Shown in pieces: positions 19,151 to 29,361 of a stretch of DNA of 64,000 nucleotides. Every line of letters starts with the position of its first letter. Position 1 is the stretch's first letter. The position numbers and the translations under genes are program-made. The notes beneath the pieces were generated by a model, which searched no databases, was not told the origin of the DNA, and saw nothing but the letters and a program-made list of their open reading frames with translations. Origin of the DNA: Microbacterium paraoxydans (GTDB lineage: Bacteria; Actinomycetota; Actinomycetes; Actinomycetales; Microbacteriaceae); contig NZ_CP064873.1 of assembly GCF_019056515.1 (NCBI RefSeq), positions 1,054,001-1,118,000 on the forward strand. Reading direction: 5' to 3'.

Positions 19151-19646
19151 ACGAGGCCGCCCACTCCGCGACCCGTCGTGCGCTCTCCTCGTCGGAGAGG
19201 TCCTCCACGCGGGTCATGATCGACCAGCGGACGCCGAACGGGTCGCGGATGCTGGCGTAGCGGTCGCCGGAGACGAACAGGGACGGCGCCTCGCGGACGG
19301 TCGCCCCCGCCGCGACAGCGCGCGCGACCACGGCGTCCACATCCGGGACGTAGAGGCCCATCGAGTAGCAGTCGTCGTCGCCGGCGGGCGCGGGCACGAG
19401 GTGGTACTCGGGGCTGGGCTCACCGAGCTGGAGTCGTCCGAGCCCGAAGTCGAGGTCGGCGTGCGCGACGACACCGCCGAACTCCGTCACGTCGACCACG
19501 CGGGCGCCGAAGACGTCCCGGTAGAACTCGACGGCGCGGGCGGCGTCGGGGATCGCGAGGAAGGGGGTGAGCGAGGTCGCGCTGTGCGGGCGGCCGTCGG
19601 TGGTGTGTGCGCCGGTCACACCGGCCGGAGGTGTCTGTTCGGTCAT
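19119..19646 (-). CDS. VOC (glyoxalase/bleomycin-resistance fold) family protein
   Basis: This 175-aa protein has a VOC module: LTPFLAIPDAARAVEFYRDV at the N-terminus, LDFGLGRLQLGEP in the middle and a C-terminal DPFGVRWSIMTR strand. The layout matches PhnB-like solos of unknown substrate. TAGCGT ends 6 nt before the ATG. Its 3' end overlaps the SGNH hydrolase on the other strand by 32 bp. It is divergent from an AraC-type regulator across 92 bp, so that regulator may control it. Confidence 0.83.
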   Translation of the reverse strand: MTEQTPPAGVTGAHTTDGRPHSATSLTPFLAIPDAARAVEFYRDVFGARVVDVTEFGGVVAHADLDFGLGRLQLGEPSPEYHLVPAPAGDDDCYSMGLYVPDVDAVVARAVAAGATVREAPSLFVSGDRYASIRDPFGVRWSIMTRVEDLSDEESARRVAEWAASFSAAPESAGS

Positions 19647-19738
19647 GCGGCCACGCTAGACGCGGGAGGGCGCCCGCCGCTTGAAGATCCGCGACACGTC
19701 GCCGACGCCGCGTCGGTGGCGCGTTCTACGCTGGGCCC

Positions 19739-20518
19739 ATGGTGGACCGGACGCGCGGAGTGCTCTATCCCGCACGGCTGCCCTCGTTCCATCGGGTACC
19801 CCCGCCCGCTGAGGCCGCCGCGCTCGTCTCCTGGTTCTGGATCCCGGAGTGGAGCCTCCCGGACGGCGAGGTGTCGCGGCAGGAGATCGTCTCGTATCCG
19901 GCCGTCAACCTCGTCGTCGCCCCGGAGGGCGTGTCGATCTCGGGCGCCACGACCCGCGCGTCGACCAGGGAGCTGCGGGGGTCGGGGTGGGCTGTCGGCG
20001 CTCTACTCCGCCCCGCCGCGGTCCCTGCCCTCACCGACGACCCTCCGGCCCTGATCGACGCGGAGCACTCCTTCGACGCCCCCGAGCTGCACGCGGCGGT
20101 GACGACGGCGATGCGGACCGCGCCCGAACGCCGGGAGCGCGCCGTCGCGGTCTTCGCCGCGTGGCTGTCACAGCGCGTCGGCCCGGTCGGCGCGGCGGGG
20201 CGGCAGGCCAACGCGATGCTCGACGTGCTGCTGGGGGAGGGGGCGGCGCTGACGCCGGAGGAGGCGGCGACCCGACTCGCGCTCTCGGTGCGCACGCTGC
20301 AGCGCCTCACACATCGCACCGTGGGACTGTCGCCGGGCGCGATCATCCGCCGTCGCCGGTTGCAGGAGGCGGCGCAGCGTCTCCGCGAGGAGCCGGAGAC
20401 GGATCTCACGGCGCTCGCCGCCACGCTGGGGTATGCCGACCACGCGCACCTCACGCGCGACTTCGCAGCCGTCCTCGGTCTGCCGCCCCGCGACTATCGC
20501 GCCCGGGTCTCCGGCTGA
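19739..20518 (+). CDS. AraC-family transcriptional regulator
   Basis: A 259-aa regulator with the C-terminal double helix-turn-helix typical of AraC: EEAATRLALSVRTLQRLTHR as the first HTH, and LTALAATLGYADHAHLTRDF with the classic GYADHAHLTR motif. The N-terminal half (DUF6597-like) is a presumed effector domain. TACGCT ends 6 nt before the ATG. It faces away from the VOC gene and ends 6 bp from the converging APC permease; one of these is a plausible target. Confidence 0.87.
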   Translation: MVDRTRGVLYPARLPSFHRVPPPAEAAALVSWFWIPEWSLPDGEVSRQEIVSYPAVNLVVAPEGVSISGATTRASTRELRGSGWAVGALLRPAAVPALTDDPPALIDAEHSFDAPELHAAVTTAMRTAPERRERAVAVFAAWLSQRVGPVGAAGRQANAMLDVLLGEGAALTPEEAATRLALSVRTLQRLTHRTVGLSPGAIIRRRRLQEAAQRLREEPETDLTALAATLGYADHAHLTRDFAAVLGLPPRDYRARVSG

Positions 20519-20524
20519 GCGCGA

Positions 20525-21763
20525 TCAGCCCGGCCGATGCTGCTGCCGCCGCACCCGCAGCGCCCGCCCCGCGACGCCGAGCAGCACGACGCCCATGCCG
20601 ACCAGCGAGGCGAGGGCGGGAAGCGTGCTCACGAGCACGAGACAGCCGAGGGCGCCGCCCACCTGCAGTGCCCGGGGGTATCGTCGGGCCGCGCCGTGCT
20701 GGCGGAAGGCGGCGGCGTTCGCGATGAGGTAGTACAGCAGCACACCGAAGGAGGAGAACCCGATCACCTCTCGGAGATCCCCGACGAGCACGAGCGCGAT
20801 CACGATGACCGCGAGGATGATCTCGGCGCGGCGCGGCACCTGATGGCGCTCGTCGATGCGGGCGAGGAACCGCGGGAGATCGCCCTCTCGCGCCATGGCG
20901 AGGGTCGTGCGCCCGATGCCGGTGAGCAGGGCCAGCAGAGCGCCGAGGGACGCGGCGGCCGCGGCGATCCGCACGACGGGGGCGAACGCCGACCAGCCGG
21001 CGGCGGTGAGGACGTCGGAAAGCGGTGCGGCCGCTCCGCTGACGGCGCCGCCGAGCACGAGGAGCACGACGACGCCTACGAGCCCGTAGACGACGACGGC
21101 ACCGCCGAGGGCGAGCACGATGGCGCGGGGGATCGTCCGCGCCGGGTCCACCACCTCCTCGCCCATCGTCGCGATCCGGGCGTAGCCGGCGAAGGCGAAG
21201 AACAGCAGTCCGGCGCCCTGGAGCACGCCGTACACGGTCGTGTCGGGGAGCGGTGCGGGGGAGGCGGTGGGCGCGGCGCCGAGGCCGACCGCGACCACGA
21301 CCGAGAGTCCGAGCAGCGAGCAGGCCACGAGGATGCGGGTCGCGAGCGCCGTCCGCGTCACGCCCAGGCAGTTCACGACCGCGAGGGCGACGACGGCGAT
21401 CACGGCGACCGGGGTCTGCCACCCCGCGGGAGCGGCGTAGGCGGCGAAGGTCATGGCCATGGCGGCGCAGCTCGCGATCTTGCCGATCACGAAGCTCCAG
21501 CCGGCGACGAAGCCCCACCACGGTCCGATCTCCGCTCGCGCATACGCGTACGTGCCACCGGCGACGGGGTGGACGGCCGCGAGCTGTGCGGAGGCGGTGG
21601 CGTTGGCGTAGGCGACCGCGGCGGCGATTCCGAGCGCGACGAGCGTCGCGTTCCCGGCGACGTCGACGGCCGGGCCCCAGACCGCGAACACGCCGGCACC
21701 GATCATCGATCCGAGGCCGATGGCGACGGCATCCGGCAGCGTCAGGCGGCGGGCGAGGGGCAC
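20525..21763 (-). CDS. APC-superfamily amino acid/polyamine permease
   Basis: This 412-aa transporter has roughly 11-12 hydrophobic helices. The first helix carries the unwound substrate-site motif IGLGSMIGAGVFAVWGP, typical of APC transporters, followed by VHPVAGGTYAYARAEIGPWW. The substrate cannot be assigned. The GTG at 21763 fits the family N-terminus, and GACGAT ends 6 nt upstream. It converges on the AraC gene with only 6 bp between stops. Confidence 0.85.
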   Translation of the reverse strand: MPLARRLTLPDAVAIGLGSMIGAGVFAVWGPAVDVAGNATLVALGIAAAVAYANATASAQLAAVHPVAGGTYAYARAEIGPWWGFVAGWSFVIGKIASCAAMAMTFAAYAAPAGWQTPVAVIAVVALAVVNCLGVTRTALATRILVACSLLGLSVVVAVGLGAAPTASPAPLPDTTVYGVLQGAGLLFFAFAGYARIATMGEEVVDPARTIPRAIVLALGGAVVVYGLVGVVVLLVLGGAVSGAAAPLSDVLTAAGWSAFAPVVRIAAAAASLGALLALLTGIGRTTLAMAREGDLPRFLARIDERHQVPRRAEIILAVIVIALVLVGDLREVIGFSSFGVLLYYLIANAAAFRQHGAARRYPRALQVGGALGCLVLVSTLPALASLVGMGVVLLGVAGRALRVRRQQHRPG

Positions 21764-21804
21764 CCGGTCATCGTCGCACGCCGGGGTGAACGACGGGTGA
21801 CGTG

Positions 21805-22275
21805 TCAGCCGCGGGACGCGGTGACGCGCTTCTTCTCGCGGATGTAGACCTCGCGGCGCACGGTCGCCACGACGTCTCCGTCGCGATCGGTGATGACCGT
21901 CTCGAACCACTCGAGCACCTTCGCGCCGCCGCGGGCGCGCTGCCGGAGCTCCTCCGCCTTCTCCCGCGTCACCTCGAACTCCGCGGTCAGCACCCCGCGC
22001 CCCGGCTTGAGGAACTCGATCTCGCCTCGGGTGTCCCACACGACGTAGTCCCGTCCGAGCTGATGCATGACGAGCATGAAGAAGTACGGGTCGGTCATCG
22101 CCGACATCGAGCCGCCGAACGCGGTCTTGACGTAGTTGCGGGTGAGGAGGTTCACGTGCAGCTCCACGGTCGCCTGGGTCCAGTCGTCGCTGAACCGGCG
22201 GACGCGGATGCCGCTGCAGAGATTGGGGATCCAGAGGCTCATGCCGAGGGCGAGGCGGCGGGGCGTGATGCGCAT
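21805..22275 (-). CDS. DUF4442 hotdog-fold protein
   Basis: A 156-aa protein with the DUF4442 pattern: a short helix, a strand with IRVRRFSDDWTQATVEL, then NYVKTAFGGSMSAMTDPYFF forming the long hotdog helix with the conserved FGG. The fold is that of acyl-CoA thioesterases, but DUF4442 members have no assigned reaction and the usual catalytic acidic residue is not obvious. CACACT ends 6 nt upstream of the ATG. It is upstream of the APC permease on the same strand with a 41-bp gap. Confidence 0.85.
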   Translation of the reverse strand: MRITPRRLALGMSLWIPNLCSGIRVRRFSDDWTQATVELHVNLLTRNYVKTAFGGSMSAMTDPYFFMLVMHQLGRDYVVWDTRGEIEFLKPGRGVLTAEFEVTREKAEELRQRARGGAKVLEWFETVITDRDGDVVATVRREVYIREKKRVTASRG

Positions 22276-22324
22276 GAGGTCAGTGTGGAGGATGCGCCGA
22301 GTCCCCGCGAAGACGTCTGGAGGG

Positions 22325-22360
22325 TTGGCACAGTTGTTCTAGTTCACATAGAATAACTAG
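22325..22360 (+). promoter_or_regulatory. Promoter and putative operator of the GntR module
   Basis: A good sigma-70-type promoter is visible: TTGGCA at 22325-22330, 18 bp, then TAGAAT at 22349-22354. A perfect inverted repeat CTAGTT-N10-AACTAG (22339-22360) overlies the -10 box, and a nested TTCTA-N7-TAGAA (22338-22354) lies within it. A palindrome on the -10 box immediately ahead of a GntR gene is what autorepression would need. Confidence 0.7.
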
Positions 22361-22374
22361 CGAAGGGAAGTGCC

Positions 22375-22782
22375 ATGCTCATCCGCGTCGATGTCGACAG
22401 CCCGCTCGCGCTCTACGACCAGGTGGCCGCCTCGGTGCGTGCCGACATCCTCTCCGGTGCTCTCGCGCCGGGCGATCGTCTGCCGGCCGCCCGCGACGTG
22501 GCCGCCGCCCTCGACATCAATCAGCACACCGTCCTGCACGCCTACCAGCGCCTCCGCGACGAGGGCCTGGTCGACCTCCGGCGGGGGAGGGGCGCCGTGA
22601 TCGCCGCCTCCGCCGCGCCGCTCGCCGCACTCTCTCACGAGATCGATGGGCTGATCCGGCGGGCGGCGGCCCTGGGTGTCTCCGCCGAGACCCTCGCCGG
22701 CATCGTCCGCACGCACCGCGCAGAAGCCGAACCTCCCACCCCCGCCGCGACCCCCCAGGAGGCCTCCCATGACGACGCCTGA
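22375..22782 (+). CDS. GntR-family regulator, YtrA type
   Basis: This 135-aa regulator has the GntR winged helix in residues 1-70: PLALYDQVAASVRADILSGA, APGDRLPAARDVAAALDIN and VLHAYQRLRDEGLVDLR. It has only a short C-terminal tail and no FCD, UTRA or aminotransferase domain, as in the YtrA subgroup that usually represses an adjacent membrane-protein operon. The ATG has an AAGGGAAG ribosome site. The 3' end overlaps the next gene by 14 bp. Confidence 0.9.
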   Translation: MLIRVDVDSPLALYDQVAASVRADILSGALAPGDRLPAARDVAAALDINQHTVLHAYQRLRDEGLVDLRRGRGAVIAASAAPLAALSHEIDGLIRRAAALGVSAETLAGIVRTHRAEAEPPTPAATPQEASHDDA

Positions 22783-23821
22783 CCCCACCCGCACCCCTCC
22801 GGCCACCCTGCGCCGCGCACGACGGGCCTTCGTCCTCGTGGCGCTCGTCCTCCCGGTGCTCATCGTCGCGATCTCCGCTCTCGTGCTCACGGCCTGGCTG
22901 CCGTCGTTCCCCACCGACGTCGCGATCCACTGGGGCGTCGACGGGGCGGACGGTTTCGGCCCGGCCGCCACCTACCTCTGGGTGCTCCTCGGCGTCGGTC
23001 TCGGCCTCCCGGTGCTCCTGACCGTCACGACACTGGTCGCCGTCGGGGCGCACTGGGGCGCGACCGCCCGTCTGCTCGGAGCGACCGCGGCCGGCATGTC
23101 GGCGTTCGCGGGCGTGATCTGCCTGGGCTCCCTCGCGATCCAGCGCGACCTCCCGCCCTCCGGTGAGGTCCCGGGCATCGCGGGAGTGATGGCACTGGCC
23201 TGGGCGGCTCTCCTCGGCGTGGGCGCGATGGCGTGGTTCGTGCAGCCGCGCGTGCAGTCGGTGCCCGGCGCCGCTCTCGAGCCCCGCCACGACGTGCGGG
23301 TCGGCGACGGCGAGCGGGTCGTCTGGGTGGGCACCACGACCATGCCCACCGGTGCCCTCGTCTTCCTCCTGCTCGTGCTGCTCGGGCTCGTGGAGCTCGC
23401 CGTGGCGATGCTCATCACGGGCACCCCGCTGGCCTGGGTCTCGGGTCTGGTCGCCCTCGTCGTCGGGTTCGCGCTGGCGGCGACCGCCTCGTTCCGGGTG
23501 CGCGTCACGCCGGACGGCATCGACGCCCGTGCCGTGATCGGGTGGCCTCGGAAGACCATCCCGGTGGCGGAGATCGCGTCGGCCAGGGCCGTGCGCATCT
23601 CGCCCTTCGGCGAGTTCGGCGGCTGGGGGTGGCGTCTCGCTCCCGACGGCCGCAGCGGGATCGTGATGCGCCAGGGGCCGGCGATCGAGGTGCATCGCCG
23701 CGACCACGGACCGTTCGTCATCACGATCGACGGGGCGGAGGAGGCGGCGGCGCTCCTGCAGGCGTACGTGGACCGATCCGCGGGGCCTGCGCCCTCCGGA
23801 GGAACGGAGAGGACGGCATGA
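22769..23821 (+). CDS. DUF1648 membrane protein, 350 aa
   Basis: The N-terminal DUF1648 region contains the short signature LPTDVAIHWG-like FPTDVAIHWGVDGADGFG after a first transmembrane helix. About six hydrophobic segments follow, and a C-terminal soluble part of about 110 residues resembles a PH-like domain (VRVTPDGIDARAVIGWPRK). The ATG has an AGGAGG ribosome site and overlaps gntR by 14 bp; the stop overlaps the next start (ATGA). DUF1648 proteins of this kind often accompany YtrA-type regulators, but their activity is unknown. Confidence 0.85.
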   Translation: MTTPDPTRTPPATLRRARRAFVLVALVLPVLIVAISALVLTAWLPSFPTDVAIHWGVDGADGFGPAATYLWVLLGVGLGLPVLLTVTTLVAVGAHWGATARLLGATAAGMSAFAGVICLGSLAIQRDLPPSGEVPGIAGVMALAWAALLGVGAMAWFVQPRVQSVPGAALEPRHDVRVGDGERVVWVGTTTMPTGALVFLLLVLLGLVELAVAMLITGTPLAWVSGLVALVVGFALAATASFRVRVTPDGIDARAVIGWPRKTIPVAEIASARAVRISPFGEFGGWGWRLAPDGRSGIVMRQGPAIEVHRRDHGPFVITIDGAEEAAALLQAYVDRSAGPAPSGGTERTA

Positions 23822-24780
23822 TGAGCGCTCTGACGCCGACCCGCGTGCCCTGGCGCGCGGTCCTCATCTTCACCCTCACGGCCTGCGGGCTCGCGGCTCT
23901 CGTCTGCCTGCCCCTCTGGCTCGGCGACGGCCTCGCCGAACCCTTCGCGGGAGCGCTCCTCCCCGTGATGATGTTCACGCCCGCGGCCGCGGTGCTCGTC
24001 GTCATGCTCACCACGGGCGTACCGGAGAAGGGCAGTCGGGCGCGCTTCCTCGGGATGTGGCCGCTGCGGCCCGCGAAGCGCGTCGTCGGGCTGCTGGTCG
24101 CGGCCTGGCTCGTGCCGCCGCTGCTCGTCGCCCTCGGCGTCCTCCTCGCCGCCGCATTCGGGTGGGTGCGGCTCGACCTCACCTTCTCGACCTTCGCGGA
24201 TCAGCTCGCCCAGGCTCTTCCCCCGGGGACACCGGTGCCGCCGGTCGGAGTGGTCGTGTTCGCGCAGCTCGCCGCGATCCCGGTCGGGGCGCTGGTGAAC
24301 AGCGTGCTCGCCTTCGGCGAGGAGCTCGGCTGGCGCGGCTGGCTGCTCCCGGCGCTGCGTCCGCTCGGCACCTGGCCGGCGCTCCTGCTCAGCGGGGCGA
24401 TCTGGGGGCTGTGGCACAGCCCCGTCATCCTCCTCGGCTACAACTTCGGCCGGACGGACGTCACCGGCGTGCTGTTCATGATCGGCGGCTGCGTGGCGTG
24501 GGGGGTCCTGTTCGGCTGGCTGCGGCTGCGCTCCGGCTCGCTGTGGCCGGCGGTCGTCGCGCACGGGGCCCTGAACGCCGCCGCGGGCCTGGTCCTGATC
24601 GTCGCCGCCGAGCAGCCCGACCTCGCCCTCGCCGGACCGCTCGGCGTCGCGGGCTGGATCGTCGCCGCCGTCGTGGCCATCGTCCTCATGCTCACGGGGC
24701 AGTTCCGCCGCCAGCCGGAGCTCGCCGCGCCGCGCACCCCGCCGACGCTTGACGGCCGGCCGGCGCCGGGGGTTGGCTGA
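23818..24780 (+). CDS. CPBP-family intramembrane metalloprotease
   Basis: A 320-aa polytopic protein with the CPBP (CAAX protease and bacteriocin-processing) motifs: FGEELGWRGWLLPAL with the EExxxR signature, LWHSP with the first catalytic His, and VVAHGALNAAAG with HxxxN. About eight membrane helices are present. Two adjacent ATGs (23818, 23821) are possible; the first overlaps the upstream stop. Third in the GntR module, it is probably co-expressed with the DUF1648 protein. CPBP proteins act in prenyl-protein-like processing or peptide self-immunity; which applies here is unknown. Confidence 0.88.
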   Translation: MMSALTPTRVPWRAVLIFTLTACGLAALVCLPLWLGDGLAEPFAGALLPVMMFTPAAAVLVVMLTTGVPEKGSRARFLGMWPLRPAKRVVGLLVAAWLVPPLLVALGVLLAAAFGWVRLDLTFSTFADQLAQALPPGTPVPPVGVVVFAQLAAIPVGALVNSVLAFGEELGWRGWLLPALRPLGTWPALLLSGAIWGLWHSPVILLGYNFGRTDVTGVLFMIGGCVAWGVLFGWLRLRSGSLWPAVVAHGALNAAAGLVLIVAAEQPDLALAGPLGVAGWIVAAVVAIVLMLTGQFRRQPELAAPRTPPTLDGRPAPGVG

Positions 24781-24784
24781 GCAC

Positions 24785-25444
24785 ATGGAATCCACTCCCG
24801 CCGCCTGGGCCCGCGCCGACACCTTCCTCGCCGACATGCTCGTGGGTCCGGATCCGGCCCTGGCGTCGGCCTTGGAGGCGCAGCGGGCGGCGGGGCTGCC
24901 CGAGATCGAGGTCGCGCCGGTCGCGGGGAAGCTGCTGAATCTCCTCGTGCGGATGAGCGGTGCCCGCCGCGTGCTGGAGATCGGCACCCTCGGCGGCTAC
25001 TCGACGATCTGGATGGCCCGCGCGGTCGGACCGGCGGGACAGGTCGTGACGATCGAGGCGGAGGCGGACAACGCCGCCGTCGCCCGGGCGAGCATCGACG
25101 CGGCCGGAGTGGGGGACCGCGTCGACATCCGGATCGGTCGGGGAGCCGACGTGCTGCCGACCCTCGCCGGCGCCTTCGACCTCGTCTTCATCGACGCCGA
25201 CAAGGAGTCCAACACCGTGTACCTGGACTGGGCCGCGAAGCTCGGTCACCCGGGCACCGTTGTCGTGCTCGACAACATCGGCCGCGACGGCGAGATCGTC
25301 CGCGACGACTCGACGGACCCCAAGGTGAACGGCACGCGCGCGGGGCTGCGGATGCTCGGGGAGGACCCGCGCTTCGACGCCACGGCGCTGCAGACGGTCG
25401 GGATCAAGGGATGGGACGGCATCGCGCTCGCCCTCGTCGTCTGA
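24785..25444 (+). CDS. O-methyltransferase, SAM-dependent (family 3)
   Basis: This 219-aa protein belongs to the COMT/CCoAOMT-like bacterial group. SAM motif I is RVLEIGTLGGYSTIWMA, followed by the acidic VVTIEAEADNAAVAR and the metal-site segment DLVFIDADKESNTVYLDWA. The substrate, probably a catechol-type phenol, cannot be determined. The ATG at 24785 is 4 bp after the CPBP stop, so it may be part of the same transcript, although the function is unrelated. Confidence 0.88.
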   Translation: MESTPAAWARADTFLADMLVGPDPALASALEAQRAAGLPEIEVAPVAGKLLNLLVRMSGARRVLEIGTLGGYSTIWMARAVGPAGQVVTIEAEADNAAVARASIDAAGVGDRVDIRIGRGADVLPTLAGAFDLVFIDADKESNTVYLDWAAKLGHPGTVVVLDNIGRDGEIVRDDSTDPKVNGTRAGLRMLGEDPRFDATALQTVGIKGWDGIALALVV

Positions 25445-25541
25445 CGCGGGCGGATCCCCCCGGCTCGTCTCCGGGTGCGGTCCGACGCCGGGGATAGACT
25501 GGGCGCGGATCGACGACGCTCCACACACCCTTCCATCCTGA

Positions 25542-26837
<1,296 letters not shown>

Positions 26838-26914
26838 GCGCCCGCGACAGCGACCACGCCGCATCCGCGGCACGACCGCGCCGCCCGGATGGCGGCTGAC
26901 ACGAAGGAGGAGCC

Positions 26915-27448
26915 GTGGCACGACGACCGGCTCCTCCTTCGCCGTCGATCGGGGCGGCGACGCCTCGCTCGACGTCCTCGTCGCGACAGCCGCGGAGCGG
27001 CGCCCCCGCCGCACCCCGCGTGGACGTGCGCGAGTGGGCCTCGGGCATGCGGCTCTCGGCCTTCTCCGTGATCATGCTCTCCCTCGTGGTGCTGGGAGCC
27101 TGGGTGCTCGTGCCCACGCTGGGCACCTTCATCGACCAGCGCCAGAAGATCGCGGCGCTGGAGCAGTCCGTGCAGGTGAGCGAGGACGAGATCGCCGCGC
27201 TGACCGCGGAGCGCGAGCGCTGGGACGACCCCGCGTACATCACGACCCAGGCCCGTGAGCGCCTGTACTACGTCAAGCCGGGCGAGGTCGTGTACCTCAT
27301 CGACAACGACCTCGATCCCTCCACCCTCCCGCGCGAGCAGGAGCCGGTGAGCGACACCCTCGAGGAGAAGCCCGCCGACTGGATGCCGCAGCTGCTGCGC
27401 ACCCTCGTCTCCGCGGGACTGAGCGACACCGCCGTCCCCGCAGGCTGA
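26915..27448 (+). CDS. Septum formation initiator (FtsB/DivIC-like)
   Basis: This 177-aa single-pass protein has a basic, Ser/Pro-rich cytoplasmic N-terminus of about 45 residues, a membrane helix (FSVIMLSLVVLGAWVLVP), then a periplasmic coiled coil (about 75-100) and the family motif DPAYITTQARERLYYVKPGE. FtsB/DivIC proteins bind FtsL and FtsQ in the divisome. The GTG has an excellent AAGGAGGAG site. It is longer than the roughly 100-aa E. coli FtsB because of the N-terminal and C-terminal tails, as is common in Actinobacteria. Confidence 0.9.
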   Translation: MARRPAPPSPSIGAATPRSTSSSRQPRSGAPAAPRVDVREWASGMRLSAFSVIMLSLVVLGAWVLVPTLGTFIDQRQKIAALEQSVQVSEDEIAALTAERERWDDPAYITTQARERLYYVKPGEVVYLIDNDLDPSTLPREQEPVSDTLEEKPADWMPQLLRTLVSAGLSDTAVPAG

Positions 27449-27495
27449 ACCCGGGCTCCGAGCATCCTCCCGGACGGCTCCCCTACGCTGGTGGG

Positions 27496-28038
27496 GTGAC
27501 CACCCCGCCGTTCCCCGCGCCCACCTCCGCCGAGCTCGCCGTCGTCTCGACCCAGCTCGGACGCCCCGCCCGCGGTGTCGTCGGCATCGCGGCCCGCTGT
27601 CGGTGCGGGAACCCCACGGTGGTGGCCACCACCCCGCGCCTGCCCGACGGCACGCCGTTCCCCACGTTCTACTACCTCACGCATCCGGCGGCGACCGCCG
27701 CGATGTCGACGCTCGAGGCGAACCAGGTCATGCCCGAGCTCGCGGCGATGCTCGCGGAGGACGAGACCGTGGCCGCCGCGTATCGGTCCGCCCACGAGGC
27801 GTACCTCGCCGACCGTGCGCAGTTCGGCGAGGTGCCCGAGATCGACGGGATCTCCGCCGGAGGCATGCCCACCCGGGTGAAGTGCCTGCACGCCCTCGCC
27901 GGCCACGCCCTGGCGGCGGGAGCCGGTGTGAACCCGATCGGCGATGCCGCGCTGGCCCGCAGCTCGTGGTCTCCCGAGGTCTGCCGCTGCGAAGAGCCCG
28001 GCGCCGCGCTCCGCGACGATCCGGCACGTTCGGCATGA
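27496..28038 (+). CDS. DUF501 protein
   Basis: This 180-aa protein matches the actinobacterial DUF501 pattern: LGRPARGVVGIAARCRCGNP, then FPTFYYLTHP, and near the end GMPTRVKCLHALAGHALAAG. Conserved cysteines (CRCG, VKCLH, VCRCE) and histidines suggest metal binding. Function is unknown, but the gene consistently sits with eno and ftsB. TACGCT ends 6 nt before the GTG, so it has its own probable leaderless promoter. The stop overlaps the protease start (ATGA). Confidence 0.9.
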   Translation: MTTPPFPAPTSAELAVVSTQLGRPARGVVGIAARCRCGNPTVVATTPRLPDGTPFPTFYYLTHPAATAAMSTLEANQVMPELAAMLAEDETVAAAYRSAHEAYLADRAQFGEVPEIDGISAGGMPTRVKCLHALAGHALAAGAGVNPIGDAALARSSWSPEVCRCEEPGAALRDDPARSA

Positions 28039-29354
28039 CGCGGCGGCGGATGCTGCGCGGCGCCGTCGCCCTCGTGGCGGTGGCGGCATCCGTCCTGCTC
28101 CTCGGTTCCACGGCGACGCCGACGCCGACGCCACCTCCGGTCGCCGACGACCCGGCCGATCCGGTGCGGGCGGCGGAGTACTGGCTGGACGGTGCCCGCA
28201 TCCGCGACGCCTGGCAGACGACCCGCGGGGAGGGCGTCACGATCGCCGTCATCGACACGGGCATCGGCAAGGTGCCGCAGGTCTTCGACGAGGCGGTCGT
28301 CGGGGGGACGGACGTGTCCGGAGCCGGGACGCCGGACGGACGCACGCCGCTCGGCGCCGTCGACGGCAATCACGGCTCGTGGGTGGCGTCCCTCGCGGCA
28401 GGACGCGGCAAAGCCGACGGCACCGGCATGATCGGGGTCGCGCCCGAGGCGGAGCTTCTCTCGATCTCCGTGGGGTTCGGCGCCGCCGCGGCGGTGCCGT
28501 TCACCGAGCAGGTGGCCACCGGCATCCGCTGGGCCGTCGACCACGGCGCCGACATCATCAACCTGTCGTTCACGACGAACACGCTCGACTGGGATCAGAG
28601 CTGGGACGACGCCTTCCTCTACGCGTTCGAGCACGACGTCGTGGTCGTCGTCGCGGCCGGCAACCGGGGGAGCGGCACGAACATCATCGGCGCGCCCGCC
28701 ACGATCCCCGGCGTGCTCACGGTCGGCGGCGTCGACCAGACCGGCACCGCGAGCATCGAGGCCTCGACGCAGGGCATCACCATCGGCATCTCGGCGCCGA
28801 GCGAGGGCCTGCTGGGGGTGTCGGCGGACGGCGAGGTCGTCTCCTGGAGCGGGACCAGCGGCGCGGCTCCGATCGTCGCCGGCGTCGCGGCGCTCATCCG
28901 CTCGGCGCACCCCGACATCTCCGCGAACGACGTCATCAACCGCATCATCAAGACGGCGATGCCGGTGGCGGATGCGAAGAAGCCGCGCGATCCGCTGTAC
29001 GGCTTCGGCCTGGTGGACGCGGAGGCGGCGATCTCGGCGAACCTGCCGTCCGTGAGCGAGAACCCCATGGGCGATCTCGCGGAGTGGGTGCGGCTGTACC
29101 GCCGCGCCGACAGCGAGCCCACGCCCGAGCCGTCGCTCGCCCCCGTGGAGGTGCCGCCGCTGCCCGACGCGGATGCCCCCACCGACCCCGGTTCACCGCT
29201 GCTTCCCAGCGCCGACTCCCTGCGCTACGGTACCCTGCCGCTCATCGCCCTCACGGTCCCTGGTATCCTGGTAGCGCTTGGCGTCACCGCAGCTGCCCGG
29301 CGCATCCGATCGGCGCGCGTTCCCGTACGCCACAATCCCGACTCCGAGGAGTAG
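28035..29354 (+). CDS. S8 serine protease (subtilase), membrane-anchored, mycosin-like
   Basis: This 439-aa protein has an N-terminal signal sequence (MLRGAVALVAVAASVLLLG), a subtilisin domain and a C-terminal membrane helix (LPLIALTVPGILVALGV) followed by a basic tail. The triad is clear: Asp in IAVIDTGIG, His in NHGSWVASL, Ser in SGTSGAAPIVAGVAA, with the oxyanion Asn in VAAGNRG. A Pro-rich linker precedes the anchor. The shape is that of mycosins of type VII secretion, but no ESX genes are in this window. It is translationally coupled to DUF501. Confidence 0.92.
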   Translation: MTRRRMLRGAVALVAVAASVLLLGSTATPTPTPPPVADDPADPVRAAEYWLDGARIRDAWQTTRGEGVTIAVIDTGIGKVPQVFDEAVVGGTDVSGAGTPDGRTPLGAVDGNHGSWVASLAAGRGKADGTGMIGVAPEAELLSISVGFGAAAAVPFTEQVATGIRWAVDHGADIINLSFTTNTLDWDQSWDDAFLYAFEHDVVVVVAAGNRGSGTNIIGAPATIPGVLTVGGVDQTGTASIEASTQGITIGISAPSEGLLGVSADGEVVSWSGTSGAAPIVAGVAALIRSAHPDISANDVINRIIKTAMPVADAKKPRDPLYGFGLVDAEAAISANLPSVSENPMGDLAEWVRLYRRADSEPTPEPSLAPVEVPPLPDADAPTDPGSPLLPSADSLRYGTLPLIALTVPGILVALGVTAAARRIRSARVPVRHNPDSEE

Positions 29355-29361
29355 TTCTTCT

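Noticed and set aside
28035..29354. Type VII secretion locus
   Set aside because: Only a mycosin-shaped protease is present. No EccB/C/D, EsxA/B or PPE-like gene lies nearby.
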